This document shows, piece by piece, positions 26,926 through 36,145 of a stretch of 64,000 nt of DNA (the first letter of the stretch is position 1; each line of letters starts with the position of its first letter). Below the pieces are notes generated by a model. The model was not told the origin of the DNA and made no database searches. It saw only the letters and a list, made by a program, of their open reading frames with translations. The translations under genes were made by a program, and so were the position numbers. This DNA is from an uncultured Pirellulaceae bacterium. GTDB lineage: Bacteria; Planctomycetota; Planctomycetia; Pirellulales; Pirellulaceae. The stretch is from contig CALKCK010000009.1 of the NCBI GenBank assembly GCA_938083195.1, positions 62,001 through 126,000 on the forward strand, read 5' to 3'.

Positions 26926-28575
26926 TCACTCCCGACTGTCGACAATCTCTGGGTCAATTTTCTTGACAACATCAGCTTCCGATTCAATTTTTTGCTTTAA
27001 CAACTTCAACTGCTCCGTGGCAATGACCACTAATTGCCTGTAATCCCGTTGTCCTGAATAAGTAAACACAATCTCGGATAGGAGGTCATGCGCGGTTGCC
27101 ATCTGATCGGGGGTAGTAACGTCTTTGGCTATCGCAATCATCTCACTCAGCTCGTTAATATCCGTTGGCAGAACGCGTTTGCTTGCCAATTTCCCCAATC
27201 TCACAACTGATTCCTGGTAAACGTGCCGCTCTCTTCCGTCCGGGTCAATTGATGCAGCTAGTTTCGCGAAAATCCGTTTTGCAGATTCGTCGCTTTCGTC
27301 CAACTGCAACTGCACTGCTCGACCGAAATCAAGAACGTTTTCCGTCTGGAGTCGCGTCACTAGACCACGTTCAGCATTGCGGACAAGTGACTTTCTCCGC
27401 GCTTCATAAAACAGCTCCTCCGAAGTTTGCTTGACTTCCGAATCACCTTCCATCAAAGGCTTCAAAAGGATTTCCGCCTCTGCCCACCGAACCGGATCTC
27501 CAGACTCCACCATCACTTCTGCCCTCGCGACAATCTCGCTTGAGCTTTCTGGAATCAGACAATAGATAATAAAACAAGCAACTGCCAAGAAAGCGACAAC
27601 TTGAAAGGCAACCGTTTGAATTAACGGCGTGTCCGTTTTTCGAACTCGCTTTTGCTTTTTCTTTTTAACTCCCAGCAGACGCCGAGCCTCCGATTTGTCA
27701 GCACCAATCGTCAGCGGATTGAAGCCACCTGAGATCTGAGAAATTGCCGATTTCTTGGTTGCGTCAATATTTTTAATTTCGTCAAACGCCAAAACGATCG
27801 CCCGCGCTGAATGAGGACGTTGTTTGGCATCGGGGGAGAGCATTTGGCTAATGATCTTGTCCAACCAAATTGGACAATTCATGATATGGCTTGCAACTGA
27901 CGGCACCTCCGCCTTCAATTTCATCTTTGTCATCCGTCCAATTGTGTCAGGCGGATAGGGCAATTTGCCAGTCAGCATTTCGAAAAGGACTACGCCTAGA
28001 GAATAAAAATCTGATTTTTGTGTCGCACCGTCGACAAATTGCTCTGGCGCCATGTAGGCCGCGGTTTCTAATTCCCGTCGCCGCGTCTTATCCCACCGCC
28101 GCTTTTTCGGGCGGTTCAATCGGAGATCAGCAATTTTGATGCGATGCTCACTCGTCAATAATATTTTTTCTGGTGTCAACTTCGAATGAATCAAATCTTT
28201 GCTGTGAAGGTACCGGAGGACATCTGCGATCTGACGCCCATATTCAACAACTAGGTCAGGCGTCAGCTTGCCACGTCTTGAGAGAACTGTCGCGAGGGAT
28301 TCACCCTCGATTAGTTCACTGGCGAAGAACACACGCTGTTGATCGACGCCCGCACCGTAAACTTTGACAAGCCCGGGGTGAACAAGATCTTGCAAACCAA
28401 TCACTTCGCGATCGATCTTGGCAATGGCCTTCTCCCACTCGACTGTCGGAGGAAGCTTAATAAATTTCAAGGCGACTTCGCGGCCCTGTTCAGTTTGAAC
28501 GGCGCGATAAACCTTTTGGCGGCGACTGCCGAGTTGGCTGACAATCTTGAAGGGACCGACGTGTGTATTTTCCAC
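26926..28575 (-). CDS. Membrane-anchored kinase-fold protein, predicted pseudokinase
   Basis: A 549-residue protein with a Hanks-type kinase fold (~8-270), a basic linker, one transmembrane helix at ~318-342 (VAFQVVAFLAVACFIIYCLI) and a helical C-terminal region. K37 (VALKFIKL), A176-P177-E178 and SDFYSLGVVLFEM are kept. The glycine loop is broken (QLGSRRQKVYRA), the catalytic loop HRDLKPEN reads HSKLTPEK (catalytic Asp replaced by Lys132, Asn lost), and DFG reads DLR at 150-152. Phosphotransfer is therefore unlikely; a scaffold or sensing role is inferred. The start is GTG. It converges on hemW with a 5-base gap. Confidence 0.88.
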   Translation of the reverse strand: MENTHVGPFKIVSQLGSRRQKVYRAVQTEQGREVALKFIKLPPTVEWEKAIAKIDREVIGLQDLVHPGLVKVYGAGVDQQRVFFASELIEGESLATVLSRRGKLTPDLVVEYGRQIADVLRYLHSKDLIHSKLTPEKILLTSEHRIKIADLRLNRPKKRRWDKTRRRELETAAYMAPEQFVDGATQKSDFYSLGVVLFEMLTGKLPYPPDTIGRMTKMKLKAEVPSVASHIMNCPIWLDKIISQMLSPDAKQRPHSARAIVLAFDEIKNIDATKKSAISQISGGFNPLTIGADKSEARRLLGVKKKKQKRVRKTDTPLIQTVAFQVVAFLAVACFIIYCLIPESSSEIVARAEVMVESGDPVRWAEAEILLKPLMEGDSEVKQTSEELFYEARRKSLVRNAERGLVTRLQTENVLDFGRAVQLQLDESDESAKRIFAKLAASIDPDGRERHVYQESVVRLGKLASKRVLPTDINELSEMIAIAKDVTTPDQMATAHDLLSEIVFTYSGQRDYRQLVVIATEQLKLLKQKIESEADVVKKIDPEIVDSRE

Positions 28576-28908
28576 GGGACCACCTTTGTCGTTAAAATGA
28601 GGAGGAGGGAAGGAGGAAACAGGACGCTTCCAGGATGAGATATCTGTATAAGTTTAGTTGGTGAACCGAATTTTTCAAAACCAGGTTCACAGTAATTTAC
28701 TTTCAGATACCGATTATTCACATCTCTTGGGGCAAACTAGGGAACATTGATTCCACGCTCTCTTGCCTGCGATGGTTGGATATTCCTCAATAAACCGGAA
28801 TTTATTGACTTAATCCAAGACATCATGCCCTAGAAATTTGAACTTCAACAGATCTAACGGCTGTAATGCTTGCGTAAATCGGGTCGGTTTCATCCTGAAG
28901 ATAAAATT
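28576..28908. other. Intergenic region with an AT-rich inverted repeat
   Basis: About 330 bases between two minus-strand genes; presumably the promoter region of the pseudokinase gene. The only structure I see is the inverted repeat at 28787-28808. Confidence 0.5.
28787..28808. repeat. Perfect inverted repeat
   Basis: Arms TCAATAAA and TTTATTGA are separated by CCGGAA. It lies about 100 bases past the methyltransferase stop and 210 bases before the pseudokinase start on the minus strand. No T-run follows. Confidence 0.8.
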
Positions 28909-29418
28909 TCAACCCTGTGGAAACTGCCGCAGATATTCATAGACAGCCATCGTCGTTGCCGTAACGACATTGTAGCTATAAGGCATTCCATAAACGGGAA
29001 TTTCTATCACGTCATCTACCAACGCCAACTCCTCCGCAGTCATACCATGACGTTCATGACCAATGATTAGCGCGGTGCGACGATGGTAAGCATACTCGTA
29101 TATTAATTCGGAACGATCCGTCTGCTCGAGGCCAACGATTCGGTAACCTTCTTTTCTCAACGTCTTTAACACTGGCACCAGCGTCCGGCGTCTTTCGATA
29201 ACTACGTGCCCAATTCCATCGCGGGCAATCGTGGGATCAATTTTGGCTGTCCCACAAGCGATAATTTTTTCTGCTGCCGCACAACCGGCAAGCCGAACAA
29301 TCCTCGAAAGGTTGACCTTACTTTTAAAACTAGGACAGGCAAGAACCAATTCTCTTGGACACGACAAATGGGTCAGTGGTTTATGGCGGAGATGCTCTGG
29401 TGGTTGTTCTTCAGTCAT
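28909..29418 (-). CDS. SpoU/TrmH-family RNA methyltransferase
   Basis: A 169-residue protein that is just the SPOUT catalytic domain. Motif 2 is ALIIGHERHGMTAEEL and motif 3, which forms the SAM-binding trefoil knot, is EIPVYGMPYSYNVVTATTMA. These enzymes 2'-O-methylate ribose in tRNA or rRNA; the target cannot be told here. No RNA-binding extension is present, as in TrmL-like minimal members. It starts 8 bases after the sulfatase stop, so it is probably read from the same transcript. Confidence 0.85.
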   Translation of the reverse strand: MTEEQPPEHLRHKPLTHLSCPRELVLACPSFKSKVNLSRIVRLAGCAAAEKIIACGTAKIDPTIARDGIGHVVIERRRTLVPVLKTLRKEGYRIVGLEQTDRSELIYEYAYHRRTALIIGHERHGMTAEELALVDDVIEIPVYGMPYSYNVVTATTMAVYEYLRQFPQG

Positions 29419-29426
29419 AACATCCG

Positions 29427-31619
29427 CTACTTTACTCTAAATTCTCTGACTTCGGGTGTTGCATCGTAGTTGCCTGCACGATCGAGCGATTTGGCAGTGA
29501 CTCGATAGGCCCCCGGCCGCGCACTTAATTCTACATGCCACCGCTCGCGAGCGACCCGCTTAAAAAATGTCGATTTTTCTTTCGTCCACTTTGTCCCATT
29601 CCAGAATTGGTTTAAATCCAAAGCCTTCAACTCCAATTCAACACCTCGCATTTCTGCATTATCACCACAAATACCAAACACAATAAACGGAGATTCGACT
29701 TCCGATTCATTCCGAGGAACACGAATTTCTGTTGTTGGTTCAATCGCATCCACGCGGTACACCCCTACCACCGTTTGAGAAAACTTCCCCGCAGCATTTT
29801 GTGAACGCACCATTACCCGAATACTTCCAGCGTTTTCCATTTCCGTCAGATCGACCCATGTTTGCCAATCAGAAATCAAGCCCTGAGGATTAGCCAATTC
29901 GGCTTCCACCCAAACTTGACTGGGTGACCATTTACCGCCCACCCAATAACGATCTTGAGTTAAGTCTTGTACCGAGACCTCCACTTTGACTATTGAATCG
30001 TCGTCTTCCGCGACTCCCGCAATGGGCGTATTTTTCGAAATCAAATCTGGGCAAACCAAAGTCACCAACGGCAGCCGATTACCGCGTTTCAACGCACGGA
30101 GACGACCCTCAAACCTAGACGCCTGCTCCTCAGAAAGGCTGGGAAACTGGTTGTCCAATTGATAAGGGTCCTTAGTAAGATCGTAGTACTCACGGGCGCC
30201 ATTACTCCATTGCGTAAAGATTTCATGTGGCATCCGCAGTGATGCGTAACTTGCGGGAATCAGATTGCCAAGCTGGCTTTTGGCCTCCCAATTCTGAATC
30301 AGTAATTCACTTCGGAATGGGTTGTCCAAATCCTCAGAGGGATTAGAAAAAAGTGAACTCCACGACTTTCCATCGAGTTCTATCGACGCACTCCCACCTG
30401 CAATCTCCAAAAACGTTGGCACTAAATCAATGTGAGCTAATAGATGATCTGAAACCCCAGGCTCAACGCCGGGACCCGCAACAAACATGGGCACAACCGT
30501 GTTGCGATGATACGGTACTTTTTTCGCAATCATACGATTGTGGCCAAGCTGATAACCGTGGTCACTCGTAAAAAATACAAACGTATTCTGATCGAATCCG
30601 GTCTTCCTCAGAGCATCCTGAATCCGTCCGACCATATCATCCACTGATTTCGTCGCTAATACTCGCAACCGAAAATCCTCGTGCATCGAGTTCACGGCCT
30701 CGGCATTCAACGCCGGCGCCTGCAAATGAGCTGGCTTATCAGAAACATCAGCTTCATTGAAATCAGGTGTATCTGGCAGGCGAATCTCTTTTCCAAGTTC
30801 GCTGTAATCTTCTTGCACCATCCGAGTCTTTCCCGCAGGCTTATGGGGAGCGAGCGGCGCAATGTACAAAAAAAACGGCTGATTAATTCCCGAATCACCG
30901 TTACGTTGGTGTTGTTGCTCGATCATCCAAACCGCTTCGTCTGCCTCCACAACCGTCCGGTAATCAGTAGCCGCAGTCGCACGTCGTCGGTCAGCCTTCG
31001 GGAATCGAGTGGAATACCTCGAGGTCGCATAGTAATTGCCGCCAAAGCAAATATGCAAATCGTCCCAACCGGGCACATCAATCGGATTCATGCGACCATG
31101 AAGATACTTGCCAATCATCATCGTGCGATAACCAGCCCTCTGCATCCACACGCCCAGATGCTCTTGCTCGTACCCTAATTGCTTGAATTCTTGATAGGCT
31201 CCCGTGTAACCATTGTTCATTGGTCCCGCAGCAACATTGGTCTTAATTCCAGTTCGGTGAGCATGCTGACCGCGAAGAAGGCATGTCCGAGACGGCCCAC
31301 AAAGAGGCGTGACCACATGACAATTGGTAAACCTCAATCCTTCGGTCGCCAACTGACGAATGTTAGGAAGATAGGCCTCTAAAATATCATCGGCGAACAG
31401 ATCAACATCCGCATCATCAAGATTGATGAGAATGATGTTGGGACGGGTTTCGGAAGCCGGCTTCCTTGCCCTCTCAGACTCCACATCTACCTGCTGCTTC
31501 CGGCGACTGGATTTAGACAAATCCAACGGAAGATTCGACTGAGCCTCGCACCATTGCGAAAAACAGATCACTCCGCAAAGCACCCAGCAGATCTGCGAAA
31601 TTTTGGCTGACTCCAACAA
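29427..31619 (-). CDS. Exported type I sulfatase
   Basis: An exported sulfatase of about 730 residues; the N-terminus has a signal peptide ending near WCEAQ, and the start is an uncertain TTG. Metal-binding Asp residues lie in IILINLDDADVDLF. The active-site Cys107, converted to formylglycine by a maturase, is in PLCGPSRTCLLRG, matching CxPSR-xxx-LxG. FFLYIAPLAPHKPAG and FFTSDHGYQLGHNRM are further conserved parts. After ~500 the chain continues with Ig-like or beta-sandwich modules (RVPRNESEVESPFIVFGICG), perhaps for polysaccharide binding. It probably removes sulfate from algal or self glycans outside the cytoplasm. Confidence 0.92.
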   Translation of the reverse strand: MLESAKISQICWVLCGVICFSQWCEAQSNLPLDLSKSSRRKQQVDVESERARKPASETRPNIILINLDDADVDLFADDILEAYLPNIRQLATEGLRFTNCHVVTPLCGPSRTCLLRGQHAHRTGIKTNVAAGPMNNGYTGAYQEFKQLGYEQEHLGVWMQRAGYRTMMIGKYLHGRMNPIDVPGWDDLHICFGGNYYATSRYSTRFPKADRRRATAATDYRTVVEADEAVWMIEQQHQRNGDSGINQPFFLYIAPLAPHKPAGKTRMVQEDYSELGKEIRLPDTPDFNEADVSDKPAHLQAPALNAEAVNSMHEDFRLRVLATKSVDDMVGRIQDALRKTGFDQNTFVFFTSDHGYQLGHNRMIAKKVPYHRNTVVPMFVAGPGVEPGVSDHLLAHIDLVPTFLEIAGGSASIELDGKSWSSLFSNPSEDLDNPFRSELLIQNWEAKSQLGNLIPASYASLRMPHEIFTQWSNGAREYYDLTKDPYQLDNQFPSLSEEQASRFEGRLRALKRGNRLPLVTLVCPDLISKNTPIAGVAEDDDSIVKVEVSVQDLTQDRYWVGGKWSPSQVWVEAELANPQGLISDWQTWVDLTEMENAGSIRVMVRSQNAAGKFSQTVVGVYRVDAIEPTTEIRVPRNESEVESPFIVFGICGDNAEMRGVELELKALDLNQFWNGTKWTKEKSTFFKRVARERWHVELSARPGAYRVTAKSLDRAGNYDATPEVREFRVK

Positions 31620-31713
31620 TGTCTACCTCGAATCGCGCCGACCTGATGATTCATTAAATCAGTGAAACACGGAAGACATTCCGCAGCTTCACCGTTCAAG
31701 CCAAACAGGTTGA

Positions 31714-32103
31714 TTAAAATGGAATGTCGTTCTCGTCATACGACTCTGAAAACGCATCGTTGGCAGATGAAACCTCTGCCTGATTACCACCACTACCGCC
31801 GCCACTACCGCCAGAAACGACTTTGAAACTGAGGGCTTCGGCACTTAAAAAATATTTGACTTCGCTGTTGGGATCTCGCTGCCATTTACGACCAGAAAGC
31901 TTGTAGCTCACCTCGACATCATCACCAACATTGAGATCATCCGCAGATGAGCAATTGTCTTTGATAAACTCAAGCGGGATCAGATTTGCAAAACGTCCAT
32001 CATTTTGCTCAAGCACGATCAGCCTTTTCTGAAAACCATTAGAACCATAGGTTTTGGTTTCTTCGACGACACTGACCACGCCTCGTACTTTTACTTCACT
32101 CAT
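31714..32103 (-). CDS. DUF3127 OB-fold-like protein with SSB-type C-terminal tip
   Basis: With the ATG at 32103 the protein has 129 residues (MSEVKVRGVVSVVEETKTYG). The first ~90 residues match my memory of DUF3127, a family thought to be OB-fold-like: FQKRLIVLEQNDGRFANLIP, GDDVEVSYKLSGRKWQRD. A Gly/Ser-rich linker follows (GGSGGGSGG), and the protein ends SYDENDIPF. That matches the layout of single-stranded DNA-binding protein SSB, whose acidic DDDIPF tip recruits repair and replication proteins. A nucleic-acid role is inferred. A longer frame to 32226 has no support. Confidence 0.8.
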   Translation of the reverse strand: MSEVKVRGVVSVVEETKTYGSNGFQKRLIVLEQNDGRFANLIPLEFIKDNCSSADDLNVGDDVEVSYKLSGRKWQRDPNSEVKYFLSAEALSFKVVSGGSGGGSGGNQAEVSSANDAFSESYDENDIPF

Positions 32104-32308
32104 TTTAACTACTTTTATTCTACGCTTTGAAAGAAAATAACACGGCCTCAACGGCGTCTCATACTTCCTATGATAACCGTTTTTTCCAAAACGAAAACCG
32201 ACGTGATTACTAAATCCCCACCGCACTTACGGCAATTTCCACGTCATCGTTCTAGTTAATTGCAGGAAAAAGGCGTTTCACGTTTTCAGGTTACCGAATC
32301 CGCGACCC

Positions 32309-34420
32309 TTAAAGTGAAACGATTCGGCCAATATCAAGAAAAATAACAAACAGCATCAGCCCAAGGATCATAAAGAGCCCGCCGTAGGTCAAAACCACCT
32401 GAACTCGTTCGCTTACTGGTCGGCGGAAAATCCCCTCATAGGCCAAAAACAACATATGGCCTCCATCAAGAATTGGAATGGGAAGAAAATTAACGACCGC
32501 TAAGTTGGCACTCAAGAACGTCAAGAACAACAAGAGTCGCGAGGTACTACGTGACGCCTCGGACGTTGCCGCCATGGCAATGGTTCCCGGACCACCAAGA
32601 TTCGTGGGTGAAATTTTACCATTTATCAACTTGGCAAGTGTTTTCACTACCCGCATCGCATCTTCACGAACTTGCTTTACACCGTAACTTAAAGCAGCCC
32701 CCCAAGTATCCGATTTATAACTCCGTTGCATCAATGTCAGTGAGATGCCTCGCTTACCTTGAAAAAACTGATCCGATGCAACCGTTTCAATCGAAATTGT
32801 TTGCTCCGCATCATCTCGCTTGATCTTGAATTTGACTTCAGAACCAGCTTCCATCATCTGCATCAAATCAGAAACCTCCGCCCAACTGGTGGTGTCGTCT
32901 ACAAAATTAACAACTGGCCGTTTCTTTAAACTGGCATAAGCTTCATCTGCTGCCTGCTCTTCGCTAAGTAGGTACTCGGCAGAAATCAACTCATCGCCAA
33001 TCTTCAATCCAGCAGCGGCCGCCGGGCCAGTTTGGTCCACCGACTCGATGGTCAGAGACATTGGTATGGCCACACCCAACGAATCAACTGCGAGAGGTTG
33101 ATCCGGCCCGAGATCAGGCGTCAGCTTCGGCATCACAGGAGTGATCATCACATCTTCTTCCGAGCCATCTACGCGGCGAACACTCAAAGTAACTAATTTC
33201 TTAGCATTGATCGCCACGATCATTCTCTGATCCAACGTAATTAGGTCGCCCCGCCGTTGTCCGTCCACGCGAATAATTTCATCGCCAACCACTAGCCCAG
33301 CCTGTTCCGCAGGCGAACCAATTTTGATGGCCTTGATCGGCAGCCACTGGACGCTGAATCCAAACTGTCGCATTGGGTTTCTTGGGATTTCTGTCGTAAT
33401 GGTCTCTGTTTGCGAACCATCTCCTTTTGTATCTCGCTCAATGACGAACGTGGCGATTTGGTCGGCATTGCGTGCCAAAGCCTGTCGAAGTTCGATGTCA
33501 TCACCAATGGGAGTTCCATTGACCTCGATAATTCGATCCCCCGCTTTCAGAGGCGGGTCAGCCAGGGCTGCAGCATTTCCTTTCAAAGCCCCCATCTCAC
33601 CAATCACTGGCGTCAAACGCCTCGAAACACCAATCAATGGTAAATCCTGCGCCTGACGAATAAATCCTTTTTGCGGAACCAAAGACGCAGTGGTCACTGT
33701 GTCTTCGCCGTATCGCTTAAATTTAATCTCGAGAGGATGCGCAGGATCATCGCCATTGAAAACCACTTCTTGAGCCATATCCATGTAGGTGAAATAACCT
33801 TTCACAGGTTTGCCACCAATCATTTCAACTTCTGCGCCTGTGAGGTCATTTTGCCATGCGGGGCCTCCACCAATCACATTCCCAATCACAGCTGGTTCGT
33901 AATCCACACCAGACTTAAATGCCCATGCTGCGAAAAACACAGCAAAGACTAGATTGAAAATCACGCCAGCGGAAATAATCAACATTCGCTGGATAACCGA
34001 CTTTGCCAGAAAACTTCGAGGATCAAGCTTCGATCGATCGATCAAACCGGAAGCCAAAATAGCGGACTCGCCTGATTCGCCCTCACGAATTGAACCTTTG
34101 ACCTGCTCCTCCAAGTTCCCGGGGTTGTCATCTTGCCCGAGCATTTTGACGTAACCACCAAGAGGAATCGATCCAATTCCATATTCCGTTTCTCCCCATT
34201 TCCATGAGACTAGTTTTCCCGGAATGATCGTCTGCCCGAAAAGCCGAATTGGCACATCGAAGCCCACGTAGAATTTATCGCATTTCACCCCACATGCTTT
34301 CGCAAGTAAAAAATGCCCAAGCTCGTGAACAAAAATTACGGCGCCAAGTCCAATGAGCACCTGAAAAATTGCCCACCAGTTGGAGGGTTGCAGCCAAAAA
34401 CTCTTAGCCGCCAGTAACAC
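32309..34420 (-). CDS. rseP: RIP metalloprotease RseP with extra PDZ units
   Basis: A site-2 intramembrane zinc protease of 703 residues, much longer than the ~450 of E. coli RseP. The HExxH site (FVHELGHFLLAKACG) lies at about 32 in the first membrane helix; the second motif NFLPIPILDGGHM lies near the C-terminus. Between them I count about four PDZ-like units, including PPLKAGDRIIEVNGTPIGDD, GSPAEQAGLVVGDEIIRVDG and GPAAAAGLKIGDELISAEYL. It cuts membrane-bound anti-sigma factors or signal peptides. The start chosen is a GTG that shares its first base with the dxr stop (TAGTG); a TTG or ATG-like start at 34459 would overlap dxr by 40 bases. Confidence 0.92.
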   Translation of the reverse strand: MLLAAKSFWLQPSNWWAIFQVLIGLGAVIFVHELGHFLLAKACGVKCDKFYVGFDVPIRLFGQTIIPGKLVSWKWGETEYGIGSIPLGGYVKMLGQDDNPGNLEEQVKGSIREGESGESAILASGLIDRSKLDPRSFLAKSVIQRMLIISAGVIFNLVFAVFFAAWAFKSGVDYEPAVIGNVIGGGPAWQNDLTGAEVEMIGGKPVKGYFTYMDMAQEVVFNGDDPAHPLEIKFKRYGEDTVTTASLVPQKGFIRQAQDLPLIGVSRRLTPVIGEMGALKGNAAALADPPLKAGDRIIEVNGTPIGDDIELRQALARNADQIATFVIERDTKGDGSQTETITTEIPRNPMRQFGFSVQWLPIKAIKIGSPAEQAGLVVGDEIIRVDGQRRGDLITLDQRMIVAINAKKLVTLSVRRVDGSEEDVMITPVMPKLTPDLGPDQPLAVDSLGVAIPMSLTIESVDQTGPAAAAGLKIGDELISAEYLLSEEQAADEAYASLKKRPVVNFVDDTTSWAEVSDLMQMMEAGSEVKFKIKRDDAEQTISIETVASDQFFQGKRGISLTLMQRSYKSDTWGAALSYGVKQVREDAMRVVKTLAKLINGKISPTNLGGPGTIAMAATSEASRSTSRLLLFLTFLSANLAVVNFLPIPILDGGHMLFLAYEGIFRRPVSERVQVVLTYGGLFMILGLMLFVIFLDIGRIVSL

Positions 34421-35574
34421 TACGCATTCATCCACTTGGAAATCTCCTGCCTCGCCCACTGGTCTGCTGCAATTAATTGCGGCATTGTCGGGAAAGGTTC
34501 AAAATTATGTTGGTCTAAAATATTTCGACAAACTGTCGTGATATCGGTAAATTTAATTTTTTGATTCAAAAACGCCGCTACCGCCTCTTCGTTAACCGCG
34601 TTCAAAACTGCCCCACTCGATCCTCCAAATTTTGCCACCTCGAAACCAAGTTCCAACGCGGGAAACTTCGTTGTATCGGGCGGATAAAAATCAAGGCTCA
34701 TCGGCTGTCCCAGATCTAACTTAGGACAAGGCCCCACCACACGATCAGGATAAGTAAATGCATATTGAATCGGCAACATCATATCCGGTGGACTCATCTG
34801 TGCGATGGTCGATCCATCTACAAATTCTACCAGCGAATGAACAATAGATTGAGGGTGGATTACAACTTCAATTTTAGATGCGGGAACTCCGAACAACCAC
34901 TTGGCTTCAATCACCTCGAGCGACTTATTCATCATTGTTGCAGAATCAATTGTAATTTTCTGTCCCATATCCCACGTTGGATGGGCTAAAGCCTGATCAA
35001 CGGTGACCGATTCCATGAGATTTGCATCCCAGTCTCGAAACGGACCACCACTGGCAGTCAGTACAATTCGATTTACTTCTTCTGGACTACCTGCTTTCAG
35101 AGCCTGAAACACCGCGCTGTGCTCGCTATCGACGGGTAAAATCGTCGCTCCACTGCGGTTGGCCGAATCAGTCATCAAATGCCCAGCAACCACCAACGCC
35201 TCTTTGTTAGCTAATGCAATTGTCTTTCCAGACTCGACGGCTGCCCACGCACTTGGCAACCCAGCAACTCCAACGATTGCCGCCAAAACAATATCAACCT
35301 CATCCAGACTCGCTATAAAATCCAGCTGAGCTTCCCCGACCAACACTTCCGTTTCTCCCAAATCGGGGAACTCGAAATTTTCGGCCATTAGTTCATCAGC
35401 CGCCACGAGATATCGAGGCTTAAATTCTAATGCCTGCTCCACCAACTTAGACAAATTACTGCGACCCGAAATTGCGATTACCTTAAGCCCTTCAACGTGG
35501 CGTACCACTTCGAGCGCGCTTTGACCGATGCTGCCAGTCGAACCGAGGATCGTAATATTTTTATTGCGGGTCAT
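34420..35574 (-). CDS. dxr: 1-deoxy-D-xylulose 5-phosphate reductoisomerase
   Basis: DXR of 384 residues, second enzyme of the MEP isoprenoid pathway, which makes MEP using NADPH. The NADPH-binding start is ITILGSTGSIGQSALEVV; ALANKEALVVAG, PVDSEHSAVFQAL and LTASGGPFRDW carry the substrate- and metal-binding residues, and TIDSATMMNKSLEVIEAKWLF is the central signature. The ATG at 35574 is clear. rseP follows with a one-base overlap, a common pairing, so they are translationally coupled. Confidence 0.96.
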   Translation of the reverse strand: MTRNKNITILGSTGSIGQSALEVVRHVEGLKVIAISGRSNLSKLVEQALEFKPRYLVAADELMAENFEFPDLGETEVLVGEAQLDFIASLDEVDIVLAAIVGVAGLPSAWAAVESGKTIALANKEALVVAGHLMTDSANRSGATILPVDSEHSAVFQALKAGSPEEVNRIVLTASGGPFRDWDANLMESVTVDQALAHPTWDMGQKITIDSATMMNKSLEVIEAKWLFGVPASKIEVVIHPQSIVHSLVEFVDGSTIAQMSPPDMMLPIQYAFTYPDRVVGPCPKLDLGQPMSLDFYPPDTTKFPALELGFEVAKFGGSSGAVLNAVNEEAVAAFLNQKIKFTDITTVCRNILDQHNFEPFPTMPQLIAADQWARQEISKWMNA

Positions 35575-36145
35575 GGTGGAAAATGCCGGGATCGAAAGTT
35601 CGGCCCATTTAAAAAATTGGAAAATTTCGTGACTGGCTATCTTCTTCAGAAACGAAATCAGGGCGAACCTGAGCTACACTTTATACGTAATTGGCTTTGG
35701 TTAATCACAAGCAAACGTCGCAGTTGCTCTAACATAGTGCCGTCGATCTACGCCGTCCTAATTAAGAAACGACGAACTCTCCGTTCCGGTGACCACCTCG
35801 TTACGCAGGGCGAAACTAGCTGGGCGGTGGATCAAAAACAAATATAAAGAAAAACTCGGGATTTCACTCGCTACTTCATTTTAAAAGGCTCGCAAAAACA
35901 CCACAAGGTGAACCGTGTGAACGCTAGAACAGATCCCCGTTTCCCGATAATATACGTCTAAAGAGAACGCTTATGAGGATGCTAGAGCAACCGATTTTCT
36001 TTTCGCCCGCTTGGCAGGTAACATACCCCTAGGTTCTGCCGAGTCTCGTTTAAGGTTCATCCACCGGTCAAAATTCCATTTTGGCCTGATTTGCCGCGAA
36101 TAATCGACCGAAGCCCGTACACACGAACTAATCTCAGGCAATTTG
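35575..36145. other. Divergent intergenic region dxr-ftsH
   Basis: About 570 bases between dxr (minus) and ftsH (plus). Short frames on both strands have no recognisable product. No tRNA, hairpin with T-run or good promoter is visible, though both gene units must be transcribed from here. Confidence 0.5.
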
